NCBI RefSeq assembly: GCF_017354985.1
Contig: NZ_CP071501.1
Span: 3,883,001-3,947,000, forward strand
DNA from: Shewanella cyperi
GTDB lineage: Bacteria; Pseudomonadota; Gammaproteobacteria; Enterobacterales; Shewanellaceae
Length of the DNA: 64,000 nt
Direction of reading: 5' to 3'
Shown: one piece after another, positions 36,119 to 46,208 of the stretch
Layout of the letters: each line of letters opens with the position of its first letter
How positions within the stretch are numbered: position 1 is the first letter of the stretch
The notes under the pieces: generated by a model
What the model was told of the DNA's origin: nothing
Database searches by the model: none
The model's input: the letters and a program-made list of their open reading frames with translations, nothing else
Position numbers and translations under genes: made by a program

Positions 36119-37630
36119 ATGATCTACAGCGCTCCAGGTACCCCGGGTGCCATAGCCAACTTCAAGGCCCGCTATGACAACTTTATCGGCGGCAAGTGGA
36201 CACCGCCGGTGGGCGGCCAGTACTTTGACAACATTTCCCCCGTGACGGGAGAGGTCTTCTGTCAGGCGGCACGCTCCGATGGCCGCGACATAGAGCTGGC
36301 GCTGGATGCGGCCCACGCCGCCAGGGAAGCCTGGGGTCAAACCTCGGTGACCGAGCGGGCCAATCTGCTGCTGAAAATCGCCGACCGGGTCGAGCAGCAG
36401 CTGGAGCGGCTGGCGGTGGCGGAAACCTGGGAAAACGGCAAGGCGGTGCGCGAGACCCTGAATGCCGACCTGCCGTTGTTTGTTGACCATTTCCGCTACT
36501 TCGCCGGCTGCATCCGCGCCCAGGAGGGCAGTGCCGCCGATTTGGACAGCAAGACGGTCAGCTACCACTTCCCCGAGCCCCTCGGCGTGGTGGGACAGAT
36601 CATCCCCTGGAACTTCCCCTTGCTGATGGCGGCCTGGAAAATCGCCCCGGCACTGGCGGCCGGTAACTGCATAGTACTCAAACCCGCCGAGCAGACCCCG
36701 GTATCCATCCTGGTGCTGATCGAGGCCATAGAAGATCTGCTGCCACCCGGGGTGCTCAACATAGTCAACGGCTTTGGTGCCGAGGCCGGCGCGGCATTGG
36801 CCACCAGCAAGCGCATCGCCAAGCTGGCCTTCACAGGTTCCACCGAGGTGGGCAATCACATACTCAAGTGCGCCGCCGAGAATCTTATCCCCTCAACCGT
36901 GGAGCTGGGCGGCAAGTCACCCAACATCTACTTTGCCGACGTGATGAACCACGAAGACAGCTATCTGGACAAGGCCGTCGAGGGCTTGCTGCTGGCCTTC
37001 TTCAATCAGGGCGAGGTCTGCACCTGTCCCAGCCGGGTGCTGGTGCAGGAGTCCATTTACGATGCCTTTATCGAAAAGGTCATTGAGCGCGCCAAAGGCA
37101 TACGCCAGGGCAATCCGCTGGACACCGAAACCCAGGTGGGCGCCCAGGCCTCACTGGAGCAGTTCGACAAGATCCTCAGCTACCTGGAAGTCGGACGCAG
37201 CGAGGGCGCCCAGGTGCTACTGGGCGGCCAAAGAGCCACCACGGCCCAGGGTGGTTACTATATCCAACCGACACTGCTCAAGGGTCATAACAAGATGCGG
37301 GTGTTCCAGGAAGAAATTTTCGGTCCCGTGGTATCCATCACCACCTTCAAGGACGAAGCCGAGGCCCTGGCGATAGCCAACGATACCCAGTACGGCCTGG
37401 GTGCCGGGGTCTGGACCCGCGACATGAACCTGGCCCAGCGCATGGGACGCGGCATTCAGGCCGGCAGGGTGTGGATCAACTGCTACCACGCCTATCCGGC
37501 CCACGCCGCCTTCGGTGGCTACAAGAAGTCCGGCATCGGCCGCGAAACCCACAAGATGATGTTGTCTCACTACCAGAACACCAAAAACCTGCTGGTCAGT
37601 TACGACACCAACCCCCTGGGCTTCTTCTGA
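36119..37630 (+). CDS. aldB: aldehyde dehydrogenase, AldB/acetaldehyde type
   Basis: A 503-residue NAD(P)-dependent aldehyde dehydrogenase oxidising short aldehydes to acids. Seen are [14 protein letters not shown], the cofactor loop FTGSTEVG, catalytic Glu in [12 protein letters not shown] and catalytic Cys301 in QGEVCTCPS. The start at ATG 36119 follows GGAAGG; the longer frame begins within the sigma-54 promoter. Together with the divergent AcoR-type activator it probably forms an inducible unit for acetaldehyde or similar substrates from alcohol or acetoin breakdown; the inducer is unknown. Confidence 0.88.
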   Translation: MIYSAPGTPGAIANFKARYDNFIGGKWTPPVGGQYFDNISPVTGEVFCQAARSDGRDIELALDAAHAAREAWGQTSVTERANLLLKIADRVEQQLERLAVAETWENGKAVRETLNADLPLFVDHFRYFAGCIRAQEGSAADLDSKTVSYHFPEPLGVVGQIIPWNFPLLMAAWKIAPALAAGNCIVLKPAEQTPVSILVLIEAIEDLLPPGVLNIVNGFGAEAGAALATSKRIAKLAFTGSTEVGNHILKCAAENLIPSTVELGGKSPNIYFADVMNHEDSYLDKAVEGLLLAFFNQGEVCTCPSRVLVQESIYDAFIEKVIERAKGIRQGNPLDTETQVGAQASLEQFDKILSYLEVGRSEGAQVLLGGQRATTAQGGYYIQPTLLKGHNKMRVFQEEIFGPVVSITTFKDEAEALAIANDTQYGLGAGVWTRDMNLAQRMGRGIQAGRVWINCYHAYPAHAAFGGYKKSGIGRETHKMMLSHYQNTKNLLVSYDTNPLGFF

Positions 37631-37647
37631 CAGGCAAAGCCTCCAAA

Positions 37648-37676
37648 CAAGACCCCGGCCCAGGCCGGGGTCTTTG
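37648..37676 (+). terminator. terminator after aldB
   Basis: Long stem AGACCCCGGCC/GGCCGGGGTCT with a 2-base centre, and a weak T-run. Confidence 0.72.
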
Positions 37677-37771
37677 CCTTCGACATATTTCGCAATACTT
37701 CAAGCCCTTCTAATGCAAGGGCGCATTTGTTAGCTTGGACAACTGAGTTTGCCAAATGCAGAGGGACCAAG

Positions 37772-38785
37772 ATGGCACACCGGCTGGAAAGCCTGTTGGC
37801 ACAATGGCGCCGGGATCCGCAGGCGGAGTGGGTGCTGGCGGTGATCAATTCGGTGCAGGGCTCCGCCTATCGCAAGACGGGTGCCATGATGCTGATCCAT
37901 CCCCTGGGACCCAGTCTCGGGGTGCTGAGCGGCGGCTGCCTGGAGGCCGACCTCAGGCGCCAGGCCCAAAGGGCGCTGCAGGAAGGACGCGCCATCAGAC
38001 GCCGTTACGACGCCAGGGAAGAATCCGATGCCAGCTTTCAGCTGGGCTGCGGCGGTGTGGTGGACATTTTGCTGCTGCCGCTGCACGGCAGCAACCAGGC
38101 ACTGGATTTCGACGCCATGCAGCAAGCCCTTGAGCGGGGGGAAAGCGGTTTCTGGTGCCTGACCCTGCCACCCGAAGATAACTCCTGGGTCACGGCAAAT
38201 ATCCAGGCCCACTTCATTGCGAAGGATCAGGCCCCCTTTCCGGCCACGGATTTTCCCCGCCCCGGTCAATTGACTCTCGATAAGCAGCTGCTGGTGGTGC
38301 CCGTTGCCCCCAGCCCCAGGCTGGCCATATTCGGTGGCGGTATGGATGCCATCCCCCTGGCCAATACGGCCAGGCAGTTGGAATGGCAGGTCACAGTGAT
38401 AGATCCGCGCACCGCCTACGGCCGCAGCTGTGACTTCGGCGGTTGCCACACCCATAAATTAGACGCCGATACCCTGCCGCAGTCCCTGCTCAATGGCCTG
38501 GATCTGGCTGTGGTCATGCACCACAACCTGGCACTGGATGCCGCCGCACTGGCACGCCTCAAGGACGTCAATTTGAAATACCTGGCCCTGCTGGGTCCCA
38601 GGCACAGGGGCGAGCGGGTGTTGGCACTGGCCGGGCTCAATGAAGCCGACTTCCTCTGCCCCCTGAGCACACCCGCAGGCCTGCCCCTCGGCGGCGACCT
38701 GCCGGGAGACATAGCCCTGTCGATTGTCGCCGCCTGCCAGGCCGCACTGTCTGGCATACGGCTGCAACGGGAGTCAGGCTCATGA
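37772..38785 (+). CDS. XdhC-family molybdenum-cofactor insertion factor
   Basis: A 337-residue XdhC/CoxI-family protein with the N-terminal segment GSAYRKTGAMMLI and GVLSGGCLEADL, and a C-terminal Rossmann-like domain starting FGGGMDAIPLAN with VTVIDPR. This family protects and sulfurates the molybdenum cofactor before insertion into hydroxylases. It is the first gene of a four-gene operon with a MocA-like transferase and the two hydroxylase subunits. ATG 37772 has a GAGGGA site. Its stop overlaps the next start as ATGA. Confidence 0.85.
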   Translation: MAHRLESLLAQWRRDPQAEWVLAVINSVQGSAYRKTGAMMLIHPLGPSLGVLSGGCLEADLRRQAQRALQEGRAIRRRYDAREESDASFQLGCGGVVDILLLPLHGSNQALDFDAMQQALERGESGFWCLTLPPEDNSWVTANIQAHFIAKDQAPFPATDFPRPGQLTLDKQLLVVPVAPSPRLAIFGGGMDAIPLANTARQLEWQVTVIDPRTAYGRSCDFGGCHTHKLDADTLPQSLLNGLDLAVVMHHNLALDAAALARLKDVNLKYLALLGPRHRGERVLALAGLNEADFLCPLSTPAGLPLGGDLPGDIALSIVAACQAALSGIRLQRESGS

Positions 38786-39411
38786 AGCTGCTGCCTGTCC
38801 TGCTGGCCGCCGGTGCATCGAGCCGCTTTCAGGGAGCCAAGCTCGCGGCATCCCTGCCCAATGGCCGCACCTTGCTGCAACAGAGTTTCGCAACGCTCAA
38901 GGAGCTGAAAGGCAGCTGCGGCACCCAACTCCTGCCGGTGCATGTGTGCCTCGGTGGTCACTATCAAAGATTGCGTCCCCTGTTGCCTCGGGATACGCCC
39001 GTGATTGCCAGTGCGGATTGGCAGCTGGGTTTGGGTCACAGCATAGCCACGGTCGCGCGCTTTGCTGCAACACAGCAGGTGGATGCCCTGCTGTTGACGC
39101 TCGCCGATCAGGTGCTAATCAGCACCCGGGACTTGGAGCAGCTGTTGGCCACCTGGCAGGAGTCCGGCCACACCAGCGCCGCCTGGTACCTGCAGCAAGC
39201 GGGCGCCCCGGCGATTTTTAACCGCGCTGAATTTGCCGCCCTCGCCAATCTCAGCGGCGATCGCGGCGCCAAAGCCCTGCTGAGCCAACTGCAGGGACAG
39301 AAAAAACTCGCCTGGTTGGCACTGGACAGTGCCGCCACCGACATAGACACCCGCGCCGACCTCAGGCGCCTCAGTGAGCAAGGAGAGATAAATGTCACAA
39401 CTCAGGATTAA
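38782..39411 (+). CDS. MocA-like molybdenum cofactor cytidylyltransferase
   Basis: A 209-residue nucleotidyltransferase with the signature [13 protein letters not shown] (about 8-20), a central LADQV metal-binding region and GDRGAKALL toward the C-terminus, ending DIDTRADL. It should convert molybdopterin-Mo to the cytosine dinucleotide form used by bacterial aldehyde- and isoquinoline-oxidoreductase-type enzymes, consistent with the downstream subunits. Overlaps both neighbours (4 and 20 bases). MobA-type guanylyl transfer is less likely in this setting. Confidence 0.8.
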   Translation: MKLLPVLLAAGASSRFQGAKLAASLPNGRTLLQQSFATLKELKGSCGTQLLPVHVCLGGHYQRLRPLLPRDTPVIASADWQLGLGHSIATVARFAATQQVDALLLTLADQVLISTRDLEQLLATWQESGHTSAAWYLQQAGAPAIFNRAEFAALANLSGDRGAKALLSQLQGQKKLAWLALDSAATDIDTRADLRRLSEQGEINVTTQD

Positions 39412-39841
39412 TGGTCGCCTCTATACCCTGGATGCCGACCCCAGGATGCCGTTGTTGTGGGCCCTGAGGGACATACTTGGCCTCACTGGCACCAAGTATG
39501 GTTGCGGTGCCGGTCTGTGCGGTGCCTGTACCGTGCACGTGGACGGTAAGCCGGCACGGGCCTGCCTCACCAGTATCCAAAGCTTGGAGGGCAAGTCGGT
39601 CACCACCATTGAGGGGCTTGAGGATGACAAACTCAAGGACAGTTGGCGCCGACACAAGGTGCCCCAGTGCGGTTACTGCCAAACAGGGCAGCTGATGTCG
39701 GCCTCGGCACTGCTGAGCCAGAATCCCAATCCCAGCGATGCAGAGATAGACAGCGCCATGTCGGGCAACCTTTGTCGCTGCGGCACCTATACCCGGATCC
39801 GCGACGCCATCAAGGACCACGCCAGGGAGACCAACAAATGA
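39392..39841 (+). CDS. molybdenum hydroxylase [2Fe-2S] subunit
   Basis: A 149-residue iron-sulfur subunit of the isoquinoline 1-oxidoreductase/aldehyde oxidase type. The plant-ferredoxin-like cluster ligands are Cys38, Cys43, Cys46 and Cys58; the second cluster uses Cys93, Cys96, Cys128 and Cys130 (CGYC and LCRC). It transfers electrons from the Mo site to an external acceptor. No separate FAD subunit is present, as in IorAB-type enzymes, which pass electrons to a cytochrome or quinone. Overlaps both neighbours. Confidence 0.9.
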   Translation: MSQLRINGRLYTLDADPRMPLLWALRDILGLTGTKYGCGAGLCGACTVHVDGKPARACLTSIQSLEGKSVTTIEGLEDDKLKDSWRRHKVPQCGYCQTGQLMSASALLSQNPNPSDAEIDSAMSGNLCRCGTYTRIRDAIKDHARETNK

Positions 39842-42078
39842 GCCATTTCACCGCTGTTGAAAATTTCAGTCGTCGCGATGTCCTCAAGCTCTTTGGCGCC
39901 ACCGGCGGCGCCCTGGTGCTCGGCGCCTCGGGGGTCAGTTGGAGCCCCATGAGTCTGGCCAGGGGTGAAGAGCAGCGCCTGAACCTGTTTATCGCCATCG
40001 GCGAAGACAATCAGGTTTACCTCACCTGCCATCGCTCTGAAATGGGCCAGGGGATACGCACCGGCATACCACAAATCCTGGCCGACGAACTGGAAGCGGA
40101 TTGGGACAAGGTGGTAGTGGTCCAGGCTTTGGGAGACAAGGCCTACGGCAGTCAGAACACAGATGGCAGCCGCAGCATTCGCAAAGGCTTCGACAAAATG
40201 CGCCAAATGGGCGCCATGGCAAGACACATGCTGGAGCAGGCCGCAGCGGCCCGCTGGCAGGTCCCCCTGTCAGAGGTCTATGCCAAGGCCCATAAGGTGC
40301 ACCACAGGCCCAGTGGCAAGGCCCTGAGTTTCGGTGAGCTGGCCACGGCAGCGGCGGCTTTGCCACTGCCGGCCGAGGATAGCCTTAAACTCAAGAGCGC
40401 GGATAACTTCAGTCAGATTGGTCAGCCCCGCACCATAGTCGACATGGATGCCATACTCAGCGGCGGTGCCGGCTATGGTTTCGACACCCGCCTTGAAGGC
40501 ATGCGTTACGCAGTCATTGCCAGACCTCCGGTGCTCGGCAGCAAGGTCGAAAAATTTGATGCCGGTGCTGCCCTGAAAATCCCCGGCGTATTGGAAGTGG
40601 TTGCCATGCCCGAACCCAGGGGCGCGCCAGCCTTTCAGCCCCTGGGTGGTTTGGCAGTGATCGCCACTAACAGCTGGAGTGCGCTGGAGGGCCGCAAGGC
40701 TCTGCAAATCCACTGGAGTCACAGCAGTCATCAATCCCACGACAGCGACAGTTTTCTCAAGACCCTGGTTGAGCGGGTACAACAGCCCGGTAAGGTGCGC
40801 CGTGAGTTGGGGCAACAGCCGGACAACTGGCCGGCAGAGCGCAGCCTGAGCGCAGTCTACACAGTGCCTTATCTGGCCCACGCCATGATGGAACCCCCGG
40901 CAGCCACCGCCCGGGTCGATGAACAGGGCTGTGAAATCTGGGCCTGCACTCAAACGCCCCAAAGCACCCAGGGCACGGTTGCCGAACTGCTGGGAATAAG
41001 CGAAGAGCAGGTTAAGGTCCATGTCACCCTGCTGGGTGGCGGCTTTGGCCGTAAATCCAAACCCGATTTCAGTGCCGAAGCCGCCTGGCTGGCGAAGCAA
41101 ACCGGCAAACCGGTGAAAGTGTTCTGGAGCCGTGAAGATGAGCTGCAACATGGCTACCTGCATGCCATCAGTGCCCAGTATTACCGGGCCTGTCTGGATG
41201 AGCAGGGCAAGGTTGCAGCCCTGCTGGCCCGCAGCGGTTTTCCATCCATCAGCAGCACCTTTACCGAGGGCGTCGAAGATCCTTCAGACAGCGAACTGCA
41301 GCTGGGTTTCACCGACGTGCCGCTGGCATTGCCGGCGCTGCGCTGCGAGTCGGTCAGGGCCGAGGCCCATACCCGCATCGGCTGGCTCAGATCCGTGTGC
41401 AATATCCAGCATGCCTTCGGCATCGGCAGCTTTGTCGACGAACTGGCGCTGGCCTCGGGCAAATCCTGTCCGCAGATGTGGCGCGAATTGCTGGGCCAAC
41501 CCAGGCAGGAAACCTTTGCCAATCAGGGGATGAAATACGGCAACTATGGCGAGGATCTCCAGCGCCATCCGGTGGACGTGGGCCGCTATCTCAAGCTTAT
41601 CGACCTGATGGAACAAGCCATGGCCCAATCACCCGCGCAAGCCGGTGAGGGTTGGGGCTTTGCCGTGCATCGCAGCTTTGTCAGTTATGTAGCGGTTGCC
41701 ATCAAGGTCAAATTGGACGGGAAAAAACTCACAGTGCTGGAAGCCATCTCCGCCATGGACGCCGGCACTGTGGTGAACCCGGACCGGGTCGCCGCCCAGC
41801 AGGAAGGGGCCGTCATCTTTGGTCTCAGCCTGGCCATGCTGGGTGAAATCGGCTTCAAGGATGGCCAGGTAGTGCAGTCCAACTTCCACGACTATCCATT
41901 ACTGCGTCTACCCCAATGCCCTGCCATCCGCACTATCTTGGTGCCGTCCGGCGCCGCCCCCGGTGGCGTGGGTGAGCCCGGAGTGCCACCTGTGGCGCCG
42001 GCACTGACCAACGCCATAGTCGCCGCCGGCGGTGAGCGTTACCGGGACCTGCCACTGAGCAAGCATCTGACGCTTTAA
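39838..42078 (+). CDS. Tat-exported molybdenum hydroxylase large subunit
   Basis: A 746-residue molybdopterin-binding subunit of the xanthine dehydrogenase/IorB family. The N-terminus has a twin-arginine signal ([10 protein letters not shown] at 11-20), so the holoenzyme is moved folded to the periplasm carrying the small subunit with it. Seen are [12 protein letters not shown], the IGWLRSV region and the catalytic Glu713 in GVGEPGVPP. Substrate is unknown: aldehydes, N-heterocycles or related compounds are all possible. ATG 39838 overlaps the previous stop as ATGA. Confidence 0.87.
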   Translation: MSHFTAVENFSRRDVLKLFGATGGALVLGASGVSWSPMSLARGEEQRLNLFIAIGEDNQVYLTCHRSEMGQGIRTGIPQILADELEADWDKVVVVQALGDKAYGSQNTDGSRSIRKGFDKMRQMGAMARHMLEQAAAARWQVPLSEVYAKAHKVHHRPSGKALSFGELATAAAALPLPAEDSLKLKSADNFSQIGQPRTIVDMDAILSGGAGYGFDTRLEGMRYAVIARPPVLGSKVEKFDAGAALKIPGVLEVVAMPEPRGAPAFQPLGGLAVIATNSWSALEGRKALQIHWSHSSHQSHDSDSFLKTLVERVQQPGKVRRELGQQPDNWPAERSLSAVYTVPYLAHAMMEPPAATARVDEQGCEIWACTQTPQSTQGTVAELLGISEEQVKVHVTLLGGGFGRKSKPDFSAEAAWLAKQTGKPVKVFWSREDELQHGYLHAISAQYYRACLDEQGKVAALLARSGFPSISSTFTEGVEDPSDSELQLGFTDVPLALPALRCESVRAEAHTRIGWLRSVCNIQHAFGIGSFVDELALASGKSCPQMWRELLGQPRQETFANQGMKYGNYGEDLQRHPVDVGRYLKLIDLMEQAMAQSPAQAGEGWGFAVHRSFVSYVAVAIKVKLDGKKLTVLEAISAMDAGTVVNPDRVAAQQEGAVIFGLSLAMLGEIGFKDGQVVQSNFHDYPLLRLPQCPAIRTILVPSGAAPGGVGEPGVPPVAPALTNAIVAAGGERYRDLPLSKHLTL

Positions 42079-42424
42079 CACGCCACAGTTACAGCTGCCA
42101 TGCCCCGCTAATACCGGGGCATACTTCCAAACTCGATTTTCCTGGCATTCTTTCCGTTTTACGCCCTCTCACTTAGCCATCAGCTATATCCCCAAGTGCT
42201 GCCTTCGCTCTCCAGCCCTTCACAAAACGCCAATGCGTCAATATGAAAATCATTTAAAATCAACACCAAAGATAGCTTGACTCCTGGTTCCACACAGGTC
42301 AGGCACAGCATTTAACCGCTACAAATTAATACAACATTCAGACAAAGATCCATTTACACTCGAGCAAATTGTTCCACAAGAAGAACAATCACAAGTAACA
42401 CTTCATCATTTATCGGGAGTTTGT
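42079..42424 (+). promoter_or_regulatory. upstream region of TonB-dependent receptor, with inverted repeat
   Basis: This 346-base AT-rich gap holds no gene. It contains a perfect inverted repeat ATTGTTC-N8-GAACAAT at 42368-42389, 36 bases before the receptor start, a candidate operator or leader hairpin. A weaker Fur-like match (12 of 19) lies at 42239-42257. No terminator is evident after the hydrolase operon. Confidence 0.5.
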
Positions 42425-45283
42425 ATGTTGAAACAACAACAACTGGCATGCGCTATCCGCTTGTCTTTGCTTGCTGCCAGCGGCATGGCCGCCCTTTCTC
42501 TGGCAGCCCCTGTGGCGGCCGAAGAAGAAGCCGGTGCCAAAATTGAAAGAGTTGAGGTTACCGGCTCACGCATTTACCGCGAAGGGGCAATTGCCCCCAG
42601 CCCGGTCACGGTCATCAGTGCAGAGGCGCTCATCAATACAGGCGCGATCAACATAGGTGAGGCCCTTAACGAGCTGCCAGCGCTGGCCAACACCTATTCA
42701 CTCTCAAATTCCGGCAGTTCCATCGGTACCGCGGGTCTTAACCTGTTGGATTTGCGCGGTATGGGCGCCTCCAGGACCCTGGTATTGGTGGATGGCAAAC
42801 GCCATGTGGCCAGCAGCCCAGGTACGGCTTCTATTGACGTGAACACCATTCCAACAGAGTGGGTTGAGAGCGTTGAAATTATCACTGGTGGCGCATCGGC
42901 CATCTACGGTGCCGACGCGGTGACCGGCGTAGTGAACTTCAAGATGAAAAAGCAGATTGAAGGTCTGAGCGCCAGCGCCATGGCAGGTGTTGCCGATGAC
43001 AGCGACTATAACAACCAGAAATTCACCTTCGCCTATGGCAGTAATTTTGCTGATGGCCGCGGCAACGCAGCTTTGTCCATCGAATATGCCCAACAAGATA
43101 AATTGGGCATGCTTGATCGTGACCAAACAGCTGTTTCTTGGGCGTCCCTGAGAAACCCCGATGGTGATACAGTCAATACCCTGCATCCCAATGCCGGCTA
43201 TTGGGCCATCAGCAATGGCGGCACAGTAGGATTCTTTGGCGGCACCCCTGGCATCTATACCTTCAAGCCAGATGGCACTCCAGTCGAAGTCGGCACAGGT
43301 GAAATTACCGACAGCATCAAGTGCGCCGGTGAAGGTTGCGACTTTATTAACCTGCGCCAGTGGGAAGAACTGCAGCCCGAATTTGATCGCACTACGGTCA
43401 ACTTCAAGGGTAACTATGATCTGAACGACAACCTCAATGCGTACGTTGAAGCCAAGTGGAGCCAAACCAATGCCACCACTTCTGGCCAACCGGCATTTTT
43501 CTTCTTTGACCCCGAAAACACCTTTATCACCCGCGATAACCCGTTTATCTCCGATGAGCTGGGCGCATTGATGGATCAAACCGGCGCAGGTTATGTGGTC
43601 GTCAACCGCTTTATGACCGACATGGGTCCCCGCATTGAAGACGATGAGCGAACCACCCAACGCTATGTTGCCGGACTGAAAGGCGTAGTGCTGGAAGATT
43701 GGGACATGGAAGCCTATGCCGTTTACGGTGAAACCGAGCAAACCCGCACCAACCTTAATAACCTGATATTCAAAAATTTCCAGCAATCGGTTGATGCCGT
43801 GTTGGATAGTAATGGCAACATTGTCTGCCGTGACGAGGCCGCTCAAGCTGCCGGCTGTGTACCTGTGAACCTGTTTGGTGATGGTGCGGTCAGCGCGGCA
43901 GCTGCGGATTGGTTCAGCACTACCACGGTAGGCTCGGCCACCATCAAGCAAACTGTACTGGGTGGCACACTCTCGAACTCAGCTCTGCTTGAACTGCCTG
44001 CCGGCATGGTAGGCTTCGCAGCCGGTGTCGAATATCGCAAGGAAGAGAGCCAAACCCATGAGGATCCGTTCGCGGCGTCGGGGGCCACCTTCTTCAACGC
44101 ACTGCAGGACGAGGGCGGCGACTTTAGCGTCAAAGAAATCTTCGCTGAGACTTCCATTCCCTTGCTGGAAGATCTGCCGGGCATCCAGAACCTGACCCTG
44201 GATGGCGCCATCCGCTACGCCGACTATTCCACCATAGGTTCAGCAACCAGCTGGAAGCTGGGGCTGGATTGGACCATAGTCGATTCACTGCGCCTGCGCT
44301 CGACTCTGTCAACCGCACTGCGCGCACCCAACATTGGCGAATACTACGGCGCCCAGTCACAGAACTTCTTCAATGTGGACGACAGCTGCCGTGCCAGTAA
44401 CCTGGCCGACCTAACCGCTGAACAATACGCGGTTCGCTCAGCCAACTGCGCCGCACTGGGTGTACCGGCAGACTTCGACTCCGACTACGACAGCGCCACC
44501 TTGGAAGGGGTGTCCGGCGGTAACGATCAGCTGGATCCTGAAAAGTCTGACAGCTACACAGTCGGTCTGGTTTACCAACCTTCCTACCTGGAAGGCTTCA
44601 CCATGACTGTGGATTACTGGAACATAGACATCACAGATGCCATAGCCAACATCTCGGCCCAGGACATCATAGACCGCTGTGTTGATTCACCAACCGGTAT
44701 CGACAACCAGTACTGTGCCTTGATTACCCGTGACTCTGCATCCCACGAAATCACCAACCTGGTGCAAACGGTACAAAACGTGGCCAAGCAGGAAGCCTCT
44801 GGTATAGACCTTGAGTTTGGCTACGACTTCCAGCTCTTTGGCGGCGATCTGCGCACCAACCTCATCAGCACCTACCTCATTGAGCGCAATGAATATCCAT
44901 TCCAGGATGAGAAGGACGAATATGAGGAATATGCCGGTACCGTGGGTGAAGCCAAGTGGCAAGGCCAGCTGAACCTGAACTACAGCTACGACGCATGGAA
45001 TCTGAACTGGAAGACCCGCTACCTGGATGAGGTACAGCTCTACACCAAGCAATTCCGCTCCAACTACGACGTGCCATACTCCAATGTCATGACCTACGGT
45101 TCCTACAGCATCACAGATCTGTTTGCGACCTATGCCATGGACAATGGTTTGGAAATTGGCTTTGGCATAGACAACCTGTTTGATCGTGACCTGCCGATTG
45201 CCACCACAGGTACAGGTTCAGGCAGCGCCAGCTATGACAACATAGGCCGCTTCTTCTATCTGACCGCCAGCTATAAGATGTAA
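42425..45283 (+). CDS. TonB-dependent outer-membrane receptor
   Basis: A 952-residue receptor with a signal peptide (cleavage near AAPVAAEEE, residue 32), a TonB-box/plug start IERVEVTGSRI, plug motifs LLDLRGMGASRTLVLVDGKR and ITGGASAIYGADAVTGVVNF, and a large 22-strand barrel ending FFYLTASYKM. It belongs to the EVTGSRI-type family common in Shewanella and Xanthomonas, which mostly imports large or non-siderophore substrates. It follows the molybdenum hydroxylase operon but has its own promoter region, so a functional link is speculative. Substrate unknown. Confidence 0.88.
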   Translation: MLKQQQLACAIRLSLLAASGMAALSLAAPVAAEEEAGAKIERVEVTGSRIYREGAIAPSPVTVISAEALINTGAINIGEALNELPALANTYSLSNSGSSIGTAGLNLLDLRGMGASRTLVLVDGKRHVASSPGTASIDVNTIPTEWVESVEIITGGASAIYGADAVTGVVNFKMKKQIEGLSASAMAGVADDSDYNNQKFTFAYGSNFADGRGNAALSIEYAQQDKLGMLDRDQTAVSWASLRNPDGDTVNTLHPNAGYWAISNGGTVGFFGGTPGIYTFKPDGTPVEVGTGEITDSIKCAGEGCDFINLRQWEELQPEFDRTTVNFKGNYDLNDNLNAYVEAKWSQTNATTSGQPAFFFFDPENTFITRDNPFISDELGALMDQTGAGYVVVNRFMTDMGPRIEDDERTTQRYVAGLKGVVLEDWDMEAYAVYGETEQTRTNLNNLIFKNFQQSVDAVLDSNGNIVCRDEAAQAAGCVPVNLFGDGAVSAAAADWFSTTTVGSATIKQTVLGGTLSNSALLELPAGMVGFAAGVEYRKEESQTHEDPFAASGATFFNALQDEGGDFSVKEIFAETSIPLLEDLPGIQNLTLDGAIRYADYSTIGSATSWKLGLDWTIVDSLRLRSTLSTALRAPNIGEYYGAQSQNFFNVDDSCRASNLADLTAEQYAVRSANCAALGVPADFDSDYDSATLEGVSGGNDQLDPEKSDSYTVGLVYQPSYLEGFTMTVDYWNIDITDAIANISAQDIIDRCVDSPTGIDNQYCALITRDSASHEITNLVQTVQNVAKQEASGIDLEFGYDFQLFGGDLRTNLISTYLIERNEYPFQDEKDEYEEYAGTVGEAKWQGQLNLNYSYDAWNLNWKTRYLDEVQLYTKQFRSNYDVPYSNVMTYGSYSITDLFATYAMDNGLEIGFGIDNLFDRDLPIATTGTGSGSASYDNIGRFFYLTASYKM

Positions 45284-45300
45284 TACTACACACCAGAATA

Positions 45301-45330
45301 AGGGCCCCTGATTCAGGGGCCTTTTTATTT
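45301..45330 (+). terminator. terminator after receptor gene
   Basis: Stem GGCCCCTG/CAGGGGCC with a 3-base loop and a T-run. Confidence 0.88.
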
Positions 45331-45410
45331 GCAGGACAAATGGCAGTGGTTTTGTCATTGTCGATCGCAAACCCTATAATGCGCTTTTCATGCCGTAAGC
45401 AGGTCAAGCC

Positions 45411-45875
45411 ATGCTCCATATTGCCCTCTATGAACCCGAAATCGCCCCCAACACGGGCAATATCATCCGCCTGTGTGCCAACAATGGCTGCCAGCTGCAT
45501 CTGATCGAGCCTTTGGGGTTTGATTTGGAAGAGAAAAAGCTGCGCCGGGCCGGTCTGGACTATGGCGATCTGACCCGGGTGACCCGGCACAAGGACTATG
45601 CCAGTTTCCTGGAGGCCATGGCGGGACGACGGATTCTTGTCTGCACCACCAAGGGCAGTCGCCCCCATTCGGAGCTGGACTACCAAGCCGATGATGTCTT
45701 GCTGTTTGGTCCGGAAAGTCGCGGCCTGCCGCTTGATATCATCAATGCCACGCCGCAGGATTTGCGCTTGCGGATCCCCATGACCGCCAGCAGCCGCAGT
45801 CTGAACCTGTCCAACGCGGTCGCCATTATCAGCTACGAGGCCTGGCGCCAACTGGGTTACCCCGGCGCGGTTTGA
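45411..45875 (+). CDS. trmL: tRNA (cytidine/uridine-34 2'-O) methyltransferase
   Basis: A 154-residue SPOUT-class enzyme of the TrmL/YibK family that methylates the wobble nucleotide of tRNA-Leu isoacceptors. The family landmarks are [15 protein letters not shown] at the N-terminus, the knot motif [11 protein letters not shown] (about 97-107) and LRIPM followed by [12 protein letters not shown]. Length equals E. coli TrmL (157). Monocistronic and cytoplasmic. Confidence 0.95.
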   Translation: MLHIALYEPEIAPNTGNIIRLCANNGCQLHLIEPLGFDLEEKKLRRAGLDYGDLTRVTRHKDYASFLEAMAGRRILVCTTKGSRPHSELDYQADDVLLFGPESRGLPLDIINATPQDLRLRIPMTASSRSLNLSNAVAIISYEAWRQLGYPGAV

Positions 45876-46208
45876 TCCAGGCACTTTGATATAAGCACTT
45901 TGATGTTTGGCGGGCACTGGCAAAGACAGTTGCTATTGCCGCCAACGACAGCAACAGAAGGCTTATTAACATTGCCACCCATGAAAAAAGTCTTTATAGT
46001 CAGTCGCCTGCATTGACCTGAGTTCAATGGACAGACTTCGCCCGCCCTATTACCACACCCCAGTCTCAAAAGTCCTGTTTGCAGAGACGTTTGTCACCCG
46101 CCATGGTATTCATGGTGAGAGGCAGGTTGGGCAGTGACTTATGGTCGGCAATCCACACCAGGCGTGAAAATGAGTTCACGCCCCATCAAAAAACGGAGAC
46201 ACAAGGGA
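45876..46208. other. intergenic region with short direct repeat
   Basis: This 333-base gap contains a direct repeat GCACTTTGAT at 45881-45890 and 45895-45904. I see no gene or terminator; the promoter for the polyproline lipoprotein must lie here. Confidence 0.4.

Noticed and set aside
42239..42257. Fur-box-like sequence before the TonB-dependent receptor
   Set aside because: Only 12 of 19 bases match and the left arm is poor; not strong enough to call as a site.
42704..43951. Minus-strand open frame (415 codons) within the TonB-dependent receptor gene
   Set aside because: The receptor on the other strand has an unbroken family pattern; the antisense frame shows no motif or start site.
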